DNA of 22,498 bases from Perkinsus olseni (GCA_013115135.1 JABANP010000685.1:1-22498); one strand, 5' to 3'. Positions 1 to 8,683 are shown, counted from the first letter of the stretch. The notes: generated from the sequence alone by a model not told the origin. Program-made: numbers and translations.

Positions 1-22
1 GTTGAGTTGGCACCAATCTACA
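1..22 (+). repeat. 3' tail of the 5' LTR
   Basis: These 22 bases are identical to 4750-4771, the end of the 3' LTR, and finish in TACA. The rest of the 5' LTR lies upstream of the window. Confidence 0.88.
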
Positions 23-23
23 G

Positions 24-41
24 TGGTGCCCAGACCCAGGA
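24..41 (+). other. tRNA primer binding site
   Basis: TGGTGCCCAGACCC starts one base after the LTR end. TGG pairs with the CCA end of a tRNA, as in most LTR retroelements that prime from a full-length tRNA 3' end. I cannot say which tRNA; the matching acceptor 3' strand would read UCUGGGC followed by ACCA. Confidence 0.75.
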
Positions 42-71
42 CTAACAACAACATCGACATTATCTTTCTTA

Positions 72-1094
72 ATGACAGCTGACTCTACAACGACTCAATC
101 GGCTCCAGGTGGTCATACGAGTCTTCCCCCGCCCTTTGGAGGAGTTCCTTCCGAATCCATAGTGGAGTTTTTAACTCGTTATGGTCTCTGTGCAAAAGCC
201 AACGGCTGGGATGAGCAAAAGGCTTGCTACAAGCTTTCTACTTGTCTCATTGGTCGCGCTTTGCAGGTTTATCTTTCTCTGGATCCTATGATTCAGTCCT
301 CTTACAACGCCGTTAGGGTCGCTCTTCTTTGTCGACTCATCACCCCTCCTTATCAGGCAGCGGCTTCCTTACGTGATCGTGTACTCCAACCCGGTGAATC
401 TGTCGACACTCTTCTCTACGAGCTTAACAAGTTGTACTTCGAAGCCCATTTCGTCGCCCCAAACCTGGCCTTAGCCCCGGACAAGTTCCCTATCTTTGAC
501 GACCTTATCAAAAGCGACACCTCTGATAGCTACCATCGCGATATGATTTTGAAGGTATTGGATGCTCTACCCCCTGAGATATCTTCACGCCTACGGGTTA
601 TGCAGTTTACTAAGGTGGATGACTTGGCTTATCAGGCACGGATCGAGCTCGCTACTCAGTCCTACGACTCTACAAGGACTTCAACTACAACGACTCCCGA
701 TACTACACCCACGGTTTCTACTATCTCTCTCAGCGACGAGCAGCAAGAAGTTGAGGAACTTCGAGGACAAGTTGCAGCCCTTACTGAAGCCGTCTATGCT
801 GGCCGCGGTCCAAATCGACGACAATATGGTTTCAACGGCCGTAATGGGAAGAACGGCAAGGGTCAAGGTGGCAAAGGCTCGTCGAGCAAGAGATGGTGTA
901 TCTATCATAAAACTGATAGTCACTGGACCTCCGAGTGCAAGGCTATTGCGAGATTGGCCCGGGAGCGCAATGGTGATAATGGTAACATCTCTAATATATC
1001 CACTGGTAACTACCCAAACGGGGAAGGGACGTCGGTATCTACCGGTCCGTCGTCCTCACAAGTACCTTCGTTGGATCAAGAAGATTCACAGTAA
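72..1094 (+). CDS. gag: Gag polyprotein of the LTR retrotransposon
   Basis: This 340-residue protein would form the capsid and bind element RNA. Residues about 30-200 resemble a retrotransposon gag domain, including the LxPGESVDTLLYELNKLYF stretch typical of the capsid region. A linker rich in Thr and Ser follows, then a basic Gly/Lys/Arg segment (about 245-275). A zinc knuckle at about 277-290 has the spacing C-x2-H-x4-H-x4-C, so the second Cys of the usual CCHC is His, a variant known from other gypsy elements. The start is the first ATG after the primer site. The last 85 bases overlap the pol frame, which lies at -1. The C-terminal tail is Ser-rich. The frame is intact. Confidence 0.9.
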   Translation: MTADSTTTQSAPGGHTSLPPPFGGVPSESIVEFLTRYGLCAKANGWDEQKACYKLSTCLIGRALQVYLSLDPMIQSSYNAVRVALLCRLITPPYQAAASLRDRVLQPGESVDTLLYELNKLYFEAHFVAPNLALAPDKFPIFDDLIKSDTSDSYHRDMILKVLDALPPEISSRLRVMQFTKVDDLAYQARIELATQSYDSTRTSTTTTPDTTPTVSTISLSDEQQEVEELRGQVAALTEAVYAGRGPNRRQYGFNGRNGKNGKGQGGKGSSSKRWCIYHKTDSHWTSECKAIARLARERNGDNGNISNISTGNYPNGEGTSVSTGPSSSQVPSLDQEDSQ

Positions 1095-2788
1095 ATCCGG
1101 TATCTTGTCGAGCTCTTGTCGATACTGGTTCATCGGCATCGTTCATTGACCAGAAGTTCATCTCTACTCTTGGACTCGACAAATATATTCAAAGGCTATC
1201 GAAGTCTCTACAATTCTCTACTGCTCGGTCTACTCTCTATGTACATTCCAAGATCGGTCTACAACTTCATCTTGAGGATAATCCATCCCAACAATTTACT
1301 CACTCCTTCTATATTGCCGCCTTAGGTAATCTTCCTTCATGTATACTTGGTCACGACTTCCTCTCCAAATACTCTGCTAAGTTAGAGTTAGGTCATCATC
1401 ATCCACAAGGAGGTCATCTTACATTTGCAGCCTCGTCTCGTATTCAGGACACTCCCAGTCCATCTCATTCTACGGCTACTCCATCATCGGCTCAAGTTGA
1501 CTCACAAGCACTTTCAGAAAAAGCCCAAAAACTACTATGCCCTTGGCGACCTCTACGATCCTGCTCAGGCACCGGTTATCAGTTCCGAGTACGTCCACTA
1601 CGACCAGATGAGGTCAAGGATACTCCAGAACAAGAAGTCACATGCGAAATTCGGTGGCCTAGAAGCGACGATCGTGTACAAGTTCAAAATCCGGCTGACT
1701 ATTCGCAGAATCTTCTGTCTCTATTATCGGACGAGGAAAGGGCTCTCTACTGGTCGGAAATCAGCTCGTATCAGTCCAAGGGATGGTGGAAAGAGGTCTC
1801 TCCAGCAGACCTACCTCAAGAAGCCCCAACTGCTGTATGTTTTCCTATTCGTCAACCCGGCCATAGTACGCCGGTGAGACCGGTGATAGATCTACGATCC
1901 TTCAATAATGCTCTTGGTATACCTTCGAGTTACTCCGGTCCCAGCACTGCCGAAGTGCTTGGTTCTCTGCGCTCTCACTTCAAGGTCGGTGACGAATTGA
2001 TGGTGTTAGATCTATCAAAATGTTACTATCGTTTCAGAACGGTAGACCCGTTCTATGTAAGGACGGGTAATAAAATTTTCCAATGTCGGAGAATGTTGTT
2101 TGGTATCAATTGCGGCCCGGGGGCATTGCAGGAAGCAACCCATCACTTTGATGAAGTACTTCTGAAATGTTCTTCGCGTTCTGCATTGAAATACCATGCT
2201 TGGTACTATGATGATCTCTCTCTGGTAGGTCAACATCTCTCTCAACATGCCGAATACATCTCATCGTTCGCTCGAGTCTTAGGATGGGACTTTCCCTCTT
2301 CTAAGCGTTCTCTTCTTCATCATGATCACGGCCCTACTTCTTGGGTGCAGCATCTCGGTTATCTTATTCGTCTGGGAGAAGATGGTAATCTTGAGTACCG
2401 ATGTCAAGTAAAGCCTCTACCAGAAGTCGACAGTGACCATATTACGAAACGTATTTCCTACTCCATCGCTGGTCACTTCACGGACTTACTGAAGCTCCAC
2501 CCCGAGTGCAGGAGCCTCTGCGATGCTATTCGCTCTTATGCTGGAAAATTGGAAAAGTGGGACGCTGTTATCACAGACTCGTCTGTTCGCTCCTACTTGT
2601 TATCTCTCATTGATGCTCTGAAGGCCTTCTTGCCCAAGTGTTCTTGTATTCATACTGCTTCCTTCAACAGTACTAGTGTAAGGCTATTTTCAGATGCATC
2701 GGCAACAGCTTCCGGCTACTCTATCTTGGTTGGTGAAGTCCCTCTGGAAGAAGTCTCTCGTACCTGGTCACAGCGAGAGTCTATCTGA
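1010..2788 (+). CDS. pol: Pol part 1: aspartic protease, reverse transcriptase, start of RNase H
   Basis: This frame is open from the stop at 1007-1009 to a TGA at 2786-2788. It is -1 relative to gag and overlaps its end by 85 bases, so it is probably read by frameshifting; I see no classical slippery heptamer in the overlap. The protease active site LVDTGSSASF has its Asp at 1121, and a second hallmark ILGHDFL follows downstream. RT begins near RPVIDLRSFN (about 1877). The first catalytic Asp is in VLDLSKCYYRF (2009), and the polymerase box is YYDD (2204-2215), where many gypsy elements have YIDD or FVDD. RNase H starts at RLFSDASATASGYS with its first catalytic Asp. The TGA then interrupts RNase H, but the same frame continues beyond it. 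Confidence 0.88.
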   Translation, partial: LPKRGRDVGIYRSVVLTSTFVGSRRFTVNPVSCRALVDTGSSASFIDQKFISTLGLDKYIQRLSKSLQFSTARSTLYVHSKIGLQLHLEDNPSQQFTHSFYIAALGNLPSCILGHDFLSKYSAKLELGHHHPQGGHLTFAASSRIQDTPSPSHSTATPSSAQVDSQALSEKAQKLLCPWRPLRSCSGTGYQFRVRPLRPDEVKDTPEQEVTCEIRWPRSDDRVQVQNPADYSQNLLSLLSDEERALYWSEISSYQSKGWWKEVSPADLPQEAPTAVCFPIRQPGHSTPVRPVIDLRSFNNALGIPSSYSGPSTAEVLGSLRSHFKVGDELMVLDLSKCYYRFRTVDPFYVRTGNKIFQCRRMLFGINCGPGALQEATHHFDEVLLKCSSRSALKYHAWYYDDLSLVGQHLSQHAEYISSFARVLGWDFPSSKRSLLHHDHGPTSWVQHLGYLIRLGEDGNLEYRCQVKPLPEVDSDHITKRISYSIAGHFTDLLKLHPECRSLCDAIRSYAGKLEKWDAVITDSSVRSYLLSLIDALKAFLPKCSCIHTASFNSTSVRLFSDASATASGYSILVGEVPLEEVSRTWSQRESI

Positions 2789-4603
2789 CATATCAATAGG
2801 AAGGAGGCGAGGAGTTTCGCCGAGGCTCTCAGTGCCCTGGTAACATGGCATGAAGAACGACGACTTTCTATTTCTTCTATCGAAGCCTATGTTGATAGTA
2901 GCACGGTGTATCGGTGGTGTAAAGGTTCTCCATTAACCATCAAGACCAAAACTGTTGAACTCCAAGCTATAAATCGACTGCTCAATGCCATACGAGAACA
3001 CGTCGAATATTTTGCTGAGAATGGTGTCAAGTTCCAACTGAAGCTTATCACCAGTGAGGAGAACACCAGAGCTGACTATCTCAGCAGACAAGCTTGGATT
3101 CCCCTCTCTCCTTCTCCAACAAGCCCACCGGTTCTACAACTTTTGGGTGCTATATCGGCATCGCCGCAATCTACTTCTACTCCAACTTGCAACTACCAGA
3201 ATGACCCAGATCTACAAGCCCTTTTTCAGTCAGTCCGTGACCATCGAGCTCTGTCTACCGCCACTTCTCCTCAGTACCGACGCTGTTACAAGCAGCTCTC
3301 TGTTCAGAACAACGCCTTATACCGGTCCTATATTCCTCTCGATGTTGGACATCTGGTGACGGCCTCCATTCCGGCGAGAAAAGTACGAGGACGACTAATT
3401 GCTGACATTCATAAGGAGTTCAACCATGCGGGTGTTCCCAAGATTCGAGAAGAACTGTCAAAGCACTTCTACTGGCCCGGCATGGATCGTGACATTGGCA
3501 CCTACATCTCTACTTGTGAAATCTGCTTGCAAGTAAAGCCCAACACTGGCAAGTCCTATAAGCACACTGGTTCCCTTACGAAGCCCCTCGCTAAGCCTAT
3601 GGAACGTCTCTACTTTGACGTTACTCATCCTCATCCTCTTCTCGGACCGGTGCTTACCATTATCGATGGTTTTTCACGCTATGCCTTTGCTTTCGAACTC
3701 GTTTCGGGCGAGAACACCAACAGTGTTATCAAGGTCTTCACCTTTTACTTCTCTTTATATCCTCTACCACAAGAAGTTTACTGCGATAATTCTGCAGTAT
3801 TTAAATCTGATCGACTACAACGATATTTCGCTGAAAGAAATGTCAGATTAAGGTATTCTATACCTAATCAACCGGAGACTAATGGAGTTGTCGAGAGATT
3901 CCATCGACTACTACGCCAATCCATCTTTTGTTTACAACTACAGTATCAACAGCATCATTCACAACAAGTTAATCATCGTCTAGTGGTATCATGGTTGGCG
4001 CGGGCAGTCCACGTTCACAACTCTATATCCCATTCGGTCAGTCATCGCAGTCCCGCTTCTCTTTTCTTCGGCAATTCGTTGGTATGGAATTGGGTAAACG
4101 AAGCCAAGCAGAAGGATGCCTTCGACAACGAGGACAACAACAGGTTACCTTTCTCCGTTGGTGATCTAGTGCTCAAGAAGGTCAAGTACTCTGCCTTTCC
4201 ACAGACAACTCCACTCTTTGGAGCCAAGCGTTTCGTGATATCGGAGATCCTCTCTCCGTCACGGATAGAGATCATTTCCCTCGACGCGAACAGCGAAGCT
4301 AACGTTGTTCATCCGTCTCAAGTTCGTCTACTCCCCCCAAGTGCAGATATAGATGACGATGATACGGTAGCAAGGAAGAAAACTACTGATAGCTGTAATA
4401 CTATTGATGTTCCTTGTTATCAGTGTGATCTCAATGATGATACTATATCTGACTATCATTCATCTTCTAGTTCAGACTCTTCTATGGTTGAGAGTATAAG
4501 CTTTACCAGTCTCGATAGTATCGAAGATGAACCCCCTATTCTCCGTCGTTCGTCCCGTATTCCAAAGCCAGTCGTTAGATTAGATCCGTCTAATTATCCC
4601 TGA
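2789..4603 (+). CDS. pol: Pol part 2: rest of RNase H and integrase, after an in-frame TGA
   Basis: This is in the same frame as the preceding ORF and has no other stop. The RNase H residues continue with Glu in INRKEARSFAEAL, Asp in EAYVDSSTVYRW and Asp in ENTRADYLSRQ. The first ATG after the TGA is at 2906, but the homology begins immediately after the stop, so this is one polyprotein broken by a nonsense change or read through. Integrase has the HHCC zinc site (His codons at 3410 and 3425, then CEIC) and a catalytic core with Asp at 3617, Asp at 3785 and Glu at 3893. The last two are separated by exactly 35 residues (DD35E). A GPY/F-like C-terminal module (PFSVGDLVLKKV) and an acidic Ser/Asp tail follow. 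I see no chromodomain. Confidence 0.88.
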   Translation, partial: HINRKEARSFAEALSALVTWHEERRLSISSIEAYVDSSTVYRWCKGSPLTIKTKTVELQAINRLLNAIREHVEYFAENGVKFQLKLITSEENTRADYLSRQAWIPLSPSPTSPPVLQLLGAISASPQSTSTPTCNYQNDPDLQALFQSVRDHRALSTATSPQYRRCYKQLSVQNNALYRSYIPLDVGHLVTASIPARKVRGRLIADIHKEFNHAGVPKIREELSKHFYWPGMDRDIGTYISTCEICLQVKPNTGKSYKHTGSLTKPLAKPMERLYFDVTHPHPLLGPVLTIIDGFSRYAFAFELVSGENTNSVIKVFTFYFSLYPLPQEVYCDNSAVFKSDRLQRYFAERNVRLRYSIPNQPETNGVVERFHRLLRQSIFCLQLQYQQHHSQQVNHRLVVSWLARAVHVHNSISHSVSHRSPASLFFGNSLVWNWVNEAKQKDAFDNEDNNRLPFSVGDLVLKKVKYSAFPQTTPLFGAKRFVISEILSPSRIEIISLDANSEANVVHPSQVRLLPPSADIDDDDTVARKKTTDSCNTIDVPCYQCDLNDDTISDYHSSSSSDSSMVESISFTSLDSIEDEPPILRRSSRIPKPVVRLDPSNYP

Positions 4604-4609
4604 CTTTTT

Positions 4610-4619
4610 GAGAGGGGGG
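4610..4619 (+). other. Polypurine tract
   Basis: GAGAGGGGGG lies two bases before the 3' LTR and seven bases after the pol stop codon, the usual place for plus-strand priming. Confidence 0.8.
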
Positions 4620-4621
4620 CA

Positions 4622-4771
4622 TGTAAAGGGGACAATTATTGTGTACCACTAAGATCTGCTTGATCGATCATTCAGCGTAGCGTAGCTATGTAACACTATT
4701 GATCCGTCTAGGATTAGATAAGTATATCACTTCCTACCAGACCATCAAGGTTGAGTTGGCACCAATCTACA
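4622..4771 (+). repeat. 3' LTR, 150 bp
   Basis: It starts TGTAAAGG and ends ATCTACA, giving TG...CA ends within a TGTA/TACA inverted repeat. Its last 22 bp equal the first 22 bp of the window. At 150 bp it is short for a gypsy element. It contains the perfect palindrome TGATCGATCA. I could not identify a TATA box or poly(A) signal with confidence. Confidence 0.85.
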
Positions 4772-4798
4772 GCAGGACACCGGCACTTCGCTGAAGGT

Positions 4799-4918
4799 TT
4801 ATTCCCCGAGGTCGCCATACGCAGGACTGGCCGCTTCGTGGGAAGCTTCAGCAGGGTCCAGATAGAAATGAAACTGTTTCGGCTGGATTTCCGGTTCTGA
4901 AACAGGCTCAATTGTAGG
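4799..4918 (-). pseudogene. C-terminal fragment of the FYLDPA secreted-protein family
   Basis: On the minus strand this short frame ends KQFHFYLDPAEASHEAASPAYGDLGE and a TAA. That closely matches the C-terminus of gene C (KEFYFYLDPARPTDEAASPGYGDLGD). The frame is closed upstream by a TGA (4919-4921), and no signal peptide or family 5' flank is found to its right. It therefore looks like a truncated relic, unless an intron joins it to something I cannot see. It begins only 28 bases from the retrotransposon's 3' LTR, so the element inserted just beyond the relic's stop codon. Confidence 0.65.
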
Positions 4919-4921
4919 TCA

Positions 4922-5961
4922 CTTTGGGCTCAGCAGTAGAGAGCATTCTGAGTATTCGGGGCGGGCCAGAGTCGGTTCAACAACACATAAGGCGGTTCAA
5001 AAAACTATTTCACGTATGAGAATGAATACCTGAATAGTTTCTGAGCATCAAGATTAGAGGGAATATCGATCAAACTTGTAGCTCACGACCCTTACATGCG
5101 GGGAGGGATCTTCAATGAGCTGATTTTGGTACTCAGGAGTGATCCTGGAAGAGCTTTTCTCGTGTAGCAATTCCAGAATCGATTCTGACTCTCGACCGAA
5201 TTTCTGAGTCTCAGATTTAGTCTCTTGAACAGGAGATGGTCGCACGGAGTGTATCTCGTCTCACCTACTATAATTTCATCCAGTGGGCAGTTCGCCCAAA
5301 GGTGCAACTCGCCCATATCAATTCCACCAGTATAGATTCGCCAATTCTAAGTTCATCCCGTGTGGCAATTGCGCTGCCCCCGGAAAGACTTTGACATTTT
5401 GACGGATGAGAATATGCACTTTTGGGCGTTCCTTGATGGAGGGAGTGAGCCGGATGAAATCGCACTGGATGGAGTGGCCGTAAGCGACACGAGAATGGAT
5501 GAGTTGAGTGACGGATTAGACTATACCGGATGAGATGGGTAACACCGGGTAGCGCCGCTGGCGACGCATCTTCGCCGACAATCGCCATTCGATGAGCAGG
5601 AGAGCACTCCAAATCCGAGAACAGGATCAGCCCGACATTAACTCGATAAGCTGCTTGCTTCTTCTTGAGAACGTGATGTATTAAATCAGTAGTGACAAGT
5701 CTAAACTTGAATGGCATTGTCCTTCGGGGCAGAGTCACACAACAACTCTTGCCGTGGTTGGCGGGACGTCAATGGTGCCGATATGAAAAGATATCAATCA
5801 TGACGGCACTACGCAAGCGAACCGGTAAAACTTCGTCGTCGGCTTTTCGCAAAGACTTATACAACACTCTGAACGACTGCGTCTCGCAAATGCGCCACGC
5901 ATCAACATCAGGTACCACGGCGAAGGCGCATTCGCTGGTCACCGTCATGAAAGGGAGTGCA
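4922..5961. other. About 1 kb with no recognisable gene
   Basis: A minus-strand frame at 5268-5738 is open for 156 codons (first ATG near 5717). It shows no signal peptide, domain or low-complexity pattern I recognise and could be chance. The stretch has a perfect 14-bp palindrome at 5174-5187 and repeated GGATGA/GGATGG words at about 5400-5540. Position 5923 onward is the start of the segment duplicated at 10456. Confidence 0.4.
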
Positions 5962-6258
5962 TCACTTGTGCACAGAGGCATGGATACCTAGCGGCACTGC
6001 GCCCTCTGGTACACCATTCGGGAGCTCCTTCGCTCCGTCACCAGGATCAGCAGGGTCCAGATAAAAATCAACCTTCGGCGGCTGCTCCTCAACCGGCTGC
6101 TCCTCAACCGGCTGCTCCTCAACCGGCTGCGCCTCAACCGGCTGCTCCTCATCCGGCGGCTTCTCATCGTGCTTAGTGAAGATCCAACTGGCGTTACAAT
6201 ACTCAATAGCCACCAGCAAGCAGAACAAAAACAGTAGAAGGTTCATGACGCGAGTCAT
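5962..6258 (-). CDS. Gene A: secreted acidic repeat protein, FYLDPA type
   Basis: This 98-residue protein has unknown function. The start chosen is MTRVMNLL (ATG at 6256-6258), because the same start context recurs in the paralogues and gives a compact signal peptide, MTRVMNLLLFLFCLLVAIEYCNA, with cleavage predicted after NA. The frame is also open upstream to 6321, but that part matches the conserved 5' flank. The mature part is acidic and Pro-rich, with four PVEEQ-like five-residue repeats, then KVDFYLDPADPG and a C-terminus GIHASVHK. It was probably secreted or surface-exposed. Gene B is its frameshifted duplicate; gene C is a shorter relative. No intron is evident. Confidence 0.75.
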   Translation of the reverse strand: MTRVMNLLLFLFCLLVAIEYCNASWIFTKHDEKPPDEEQPVEAQPVEEQPVEEQPVEEQPPKVDFYLDPADPGDGAKELPNGVPEGAVPLGIHASVHK

Positions 6259-6318
6259 CAGATCTGGGAAATGAACCAAACGCGGGCGGTGGACAATTTT
6301 GCACGCATGTACAGGCCA
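6259..6318 (-). promoter_or_regulatory. Conserved 5' flank of gene A
   Basis: Read on the minus strand it has GCATGCGTGC-like DNA (here with one change), then AAAATTGTC, a CGCCCGCG patch, GTTCATTT and CTGATG at the start codon. The same order and spacing occur before genes B to F. It may be a core promoter or 5' UTR. That role is inferred from conservation only. Confidence 0.55.
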
Positions 6319-6472
6319 CAATGCCCATTCGAGCCGTCAGCAGAGCGGACGAGGGAGCGCTCCTAAGACGTCTTTTTAACACCCTTTACTGATTATGTGG
6401 CGATCGTCTATTGCATGCGTGCATAGCTGAGAATCCAGCCCTTCGAATAGAACTTAGAATAGACCTTCACAC

Positions 6473-6493
6473 CTCCCCCCGGGGGAGTCCCCC
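6473..6493. repeat. Two chained palindromes absent from the duplicate copy
   Basis: CTCCCCC, one C, GGGGGAG, then GGGGGA, one G, TCCCCC: the middle arm serves both palindromes. The duplicate at about 11081 has only CCTCCCCGAC here. Confidence 0.7.
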
Positions 6494-6774
6494 GACTTGC
6501 CATTTCTATGAACAACAACGGAGAAGCAACACACCCTCATATGATATGATATTCGATGAAGGGCCAGATTGAAACGTTCCCTAATAACGAGCAATACATG
6601 AATTGATGATTGCAATTAATACATAATAGAGGATACATAATAAGGGATACATAATACAGCAACACATAATTCAATGATGAAGGGCTATGTAGTATCTTTT
6701 GTTTGTCTTATGCGGAAAAACCGACTACAATAACACAATCGACAAGGGCTTCTAGAATAGCCCTAGATCGGTCA

Positions 6775-6823
6775 CCTAGATGGCGACAACGATCGAAAGT
6801 TTCGATAGTTGTCGCAACCTAGG
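6775..6823. repeat. Long palindrome present in only one duplicate
   Basis: Arms 6783-6798 and 6800-6815 are reverse complements with one mismatch around a single G. The outer CCTAG and CTAGG extend the stem. The duplicate near 11270-11300 keeps only the right arm. Confidence 0.75.
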
Positions 6824-6974
6824 AAGTACTGAGTAACTCAAAATGATCCCTCTCACAGAAACCCTTCTTCGACACACTCAACCATTGCCTTGCACTTATC
6901 TCACCCGTCAGAGCCGAGCACTTCCGCATGTCGAAAGAGCATTCGCCGAGCATCGCCATGAGCCGAGGGACCAC

Positions 6975-7045
6975 TTAAACGTAGAAGAGGTCTTTAAGGT
7001 CACCATACGCAGGGCTGGCCGTTAGTGGGACGTTTAGCAGGGTGC
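6975..7045 (-). pseudogene. Degenerate 3' remnant of a gene C copy
   Basis: About 70 bases align with the 3' end of gene C (11462-11535), including GGTCACCATAC-CAGGGCTGGCCG, but in-frame stops interrupt it and the match ends before the FYLDPA codons are complete. No signal-peptide part exists to its right. It is the counterpart of gene C in the first copy of the duplication. Confidence 0.6.
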
Positions 7046-7420
7046 AGGGATAGCGTAACACACACAACAATGAATAAGGTTGTGGAATAGTAGGGGTAAG
7101 GTAAGAAGCTCGAGCCACAGGCTATACTTAAGCTTAGCTATATGAGTGGAATGGATCATAGGGACAAGATATGAGCATATGAGCATAGATAGAGCATGGC
7201 TCACTGCTCATTGACGGCCCCCGTCAGCACGGACTCGCACGACTGCCAGACTGGCGGTGCCAGTGAGGCATACGCGCGCAACCCAACTGGTGTCTAGCAC
7301 CTTGTGGTAAGAGCCTGACCTCCAGTTCCACCGAGGCTGGCCACAACGCCGCCACACTCGGCCGGTGGAAGCACCTGCAGCATTTGAGCCCGTAGGTTTC
7401 ACTCCTCTCCACCCTTCGTC
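7046..7420. other. Gene-poor stretch upstream of the cysteine-rich gene
   Basis: I see no gene. It contains an alternating chain GCCAG-A-CTGGC-GGT-GCCAG near 7240-7260 and a short direct repeat of ATATGAGC near 7170. The family 5' flank is not recognisable before the start at 7421. Confidence 0.4.
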
Positions 7421-7639
7421 ATGACCCGCTCGATGGTCTTGGTCCTTCTCGCCTTCAGCTTGCTAAACTACGCCTGGAGCACGGAGCAGAGCCTCCACGC
7501 ACCAAGCCAGTCCACCTGCCACTTTTGCCGATACTGTTATGTGGGCTTATTTATCCCGGGCACGTGTATACCCTGCGCAGGAACTTTTGCAGGCTGTGGT
7601 GTCGCCGATGAACCTTGCGGATTATGCTGTGATGACTAG
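7421..7639 (+). CDS. Small secreted cysteine-rich peptide
   Basis: This 72-residue protein has no assigned function. A signal peptide, MTRSMVLVLLAFSLLNYAWS, is followed by a mature chain of about 50 residues with ten cysteines (CHFCRYC, CIPC, CG, then CGLCCDD at the end), suggesting a disulfide-bonded extracellular peptide. Its first residues, MTRSM, resemble MTRVM of the neighbouring family. It is the only member of this kind read on the plus strand, and its mature part is unrelated to them. The start is the first ATG of the frame, and the stop is TAG. Effector, protease inhibitor or surface peptide are all possible; nothing in the sequence decides between them. Confidence 0.6.
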   Translation: MTRSMVLVLLAFSLLNYAWSTEQSLHAPSQSTCHFCRYCYVGLFIPGTCIPCAGTFAGCGVADEPCGLCCDD

Positions 7640-7650
7640 CGACCAGCAGG

Positions 7651-7717
7651 GCTATCAACCTGATAGCAACAGCAAAAAGAAGTGAATGATGGAGAACGGT
7701 GGCCTGATAGCATCAGG
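7651..7717. repeat. Two small hairpins after the cysteine-rich gene
   Basis: GCTATCA-ACC-TGATAGC (7651-7667) and CCTGAT-AGC-ATCAGG (7703-7717) share the word CTGATAGC and have 3-nt spacers. They lie in the probable 3' UTR. Confidence 0.6.
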
Positions 7718-7825
7718 GTAACTAGCTTCGTCTCTACGAACTTAGTCTCGTTCTTCTTAGTCACCTTGTAGATTTCCTACTCCCTAGCGCTCCTAGCGAG
7801 TCGGGTATCCAATAGATACTATCTA

Positions 7826-7887
7826 TACTCGTATCATCGATTTTATAAGTCAGTGCTACTCATATCATCTTTTTTATAAGTCAGTGA
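7826..7887. repeat. Two 31-bp tandem units
   Basis: Units at 7826-7856 and 7857-7887 each run from TACTC to CAGTG and share TTTTATAAGTCAGTG, with four mismatches between them. Confidence 0.8.
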
Positions 7888-8683
7888 CCATGCACAATAT
7901 TCGGCCATTTTGTCACGTCGTCGTCGCCTTTAAACTCGGAGCCTGTCGTGCACTATCCGGGCTCTGTCCCCAGCGCTGCAGGTGGACTTCTCGTCCAGAC
8001 TGGACGGTCTAGCTGCCTGCCCTATTGCTGCGAGATCAACGCTTAATACGACGGTCTTGCAATCATCTTGGGTCGAGGTCTGTGCTAGCTGATCAAGCTG
8101 GGCCAAGGATGCCAGAGTCTGGTACCCAGACACTACTATTGAACACCCGGTGTGACCTGTATACGGACTCGTTGCGTAACTTGTAGCAAGTATGGCTGTC
8201 TCGCTGTCTGCACGTCTGGAAGTTGCCAACCTCGGCTGGAGAGGCTCGGCAGCCCCGATTCCTTGGTAGTTCAGTGTCGGCTATCCCAGCGACAAAATCA
8301 CTCAGTTGAAATAACTCTTATATCGAACCAGCTCAACCAGGGTATAGCCAGCCAATTCTCCATTTTTATTAGTGGACACTAGTATTCTCGTCAGTTAAAG
8401 GTGTAATTGAGTTTTGTCATGAGATGTATCAGGAGGTCGGAGGAGCCACGGAGTGTCTAAATGACAGTACAACGATTCATCATTCCAGAGCTGAGGTTAC
8501 TGAGTAACCTCTCGCCAGTCGAGAGTAACCGTTACTCTCGACTGGCGAGAGAGTGAACACGGAAATTACTCCAGCCAATACTAACGGTCGATACTAACGG
8601 TAAGTACCCTGTTGATAGATCAACTCAACTTGGAGGATCAAATAGAAAAGAAGAAGAGAAACTATCAGATATTTTTGGCATTC
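7888..8683. other. About 0.8 kb with no recognisable gene
   Basis: Frames here are short and overlap on both strands. The main structure is the palindrome pair at 8493-8551. A 12-bp direct repeat, GATACTAACGGT-like, lies at about 8577-8602. Confidence 0.4.
8493..8551. repeat. Chained palindromes with 8-bp and 21-bp perfect arms
   Basis: GAGGTTAC-TGA-GTAACCTC (8493-8511) overlaps a larger palindrome with perfect 21-bp arms at 8509-8529 and 8531-8551 around one C. In single-stranded form this would fold into two adjacent hairpins. Confidence 0.85.

Larger units (their letters stand above)
1..4771 (+). mobile_element. Ty3/gypsy-type LTR retrotransposon, nearly complete
   Basis: The order is 5' LTR end, primer site, gag, protease, RT, RNase H, integrase, polypurine tract, 3' LTR. 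RT-RNase H-integrase is the Metaviridae (Ty3/gypsy) order. The first 22 bases of the window recur exactly at 4750-4771, which defines the LTR end. Only the start of the 5' LTR is missing, outside the window. Gag is intact. Pol has a single in-frame TGA (2786-2788) and no other visible lesion, so the copy looks young. The base just after the 3' LTR begins host DNA that carries a fragment of the local secreted-protein family. Confidence 0.93.
5923..7045. repeat. Segmental duplication, copy 1
   Basis: This segment aligns along its length with 10456-11540: gene A with gene B, their shared 5' flanks, the intergenic block with TCGAATAGAACTTAGAATAG, and the gene C remnant with gene C. The copies differ by point changes and by palindrome-forming indels, described in the findings. 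Confidence 0.8.

Noticed and set aside
2786..2788. Alternative genetic code with TGA read as an amino acid
   Set aside because: Family genes here (A, E) end in TGA at positions supported by paralogue length, so TGA appears to be a normal stop.
5268..5738. 156-codon minus-strand frame
   Set aside because: No signal peptide, domain, repeat or paralogue is visible, and length alone is not enough to call it a gene.
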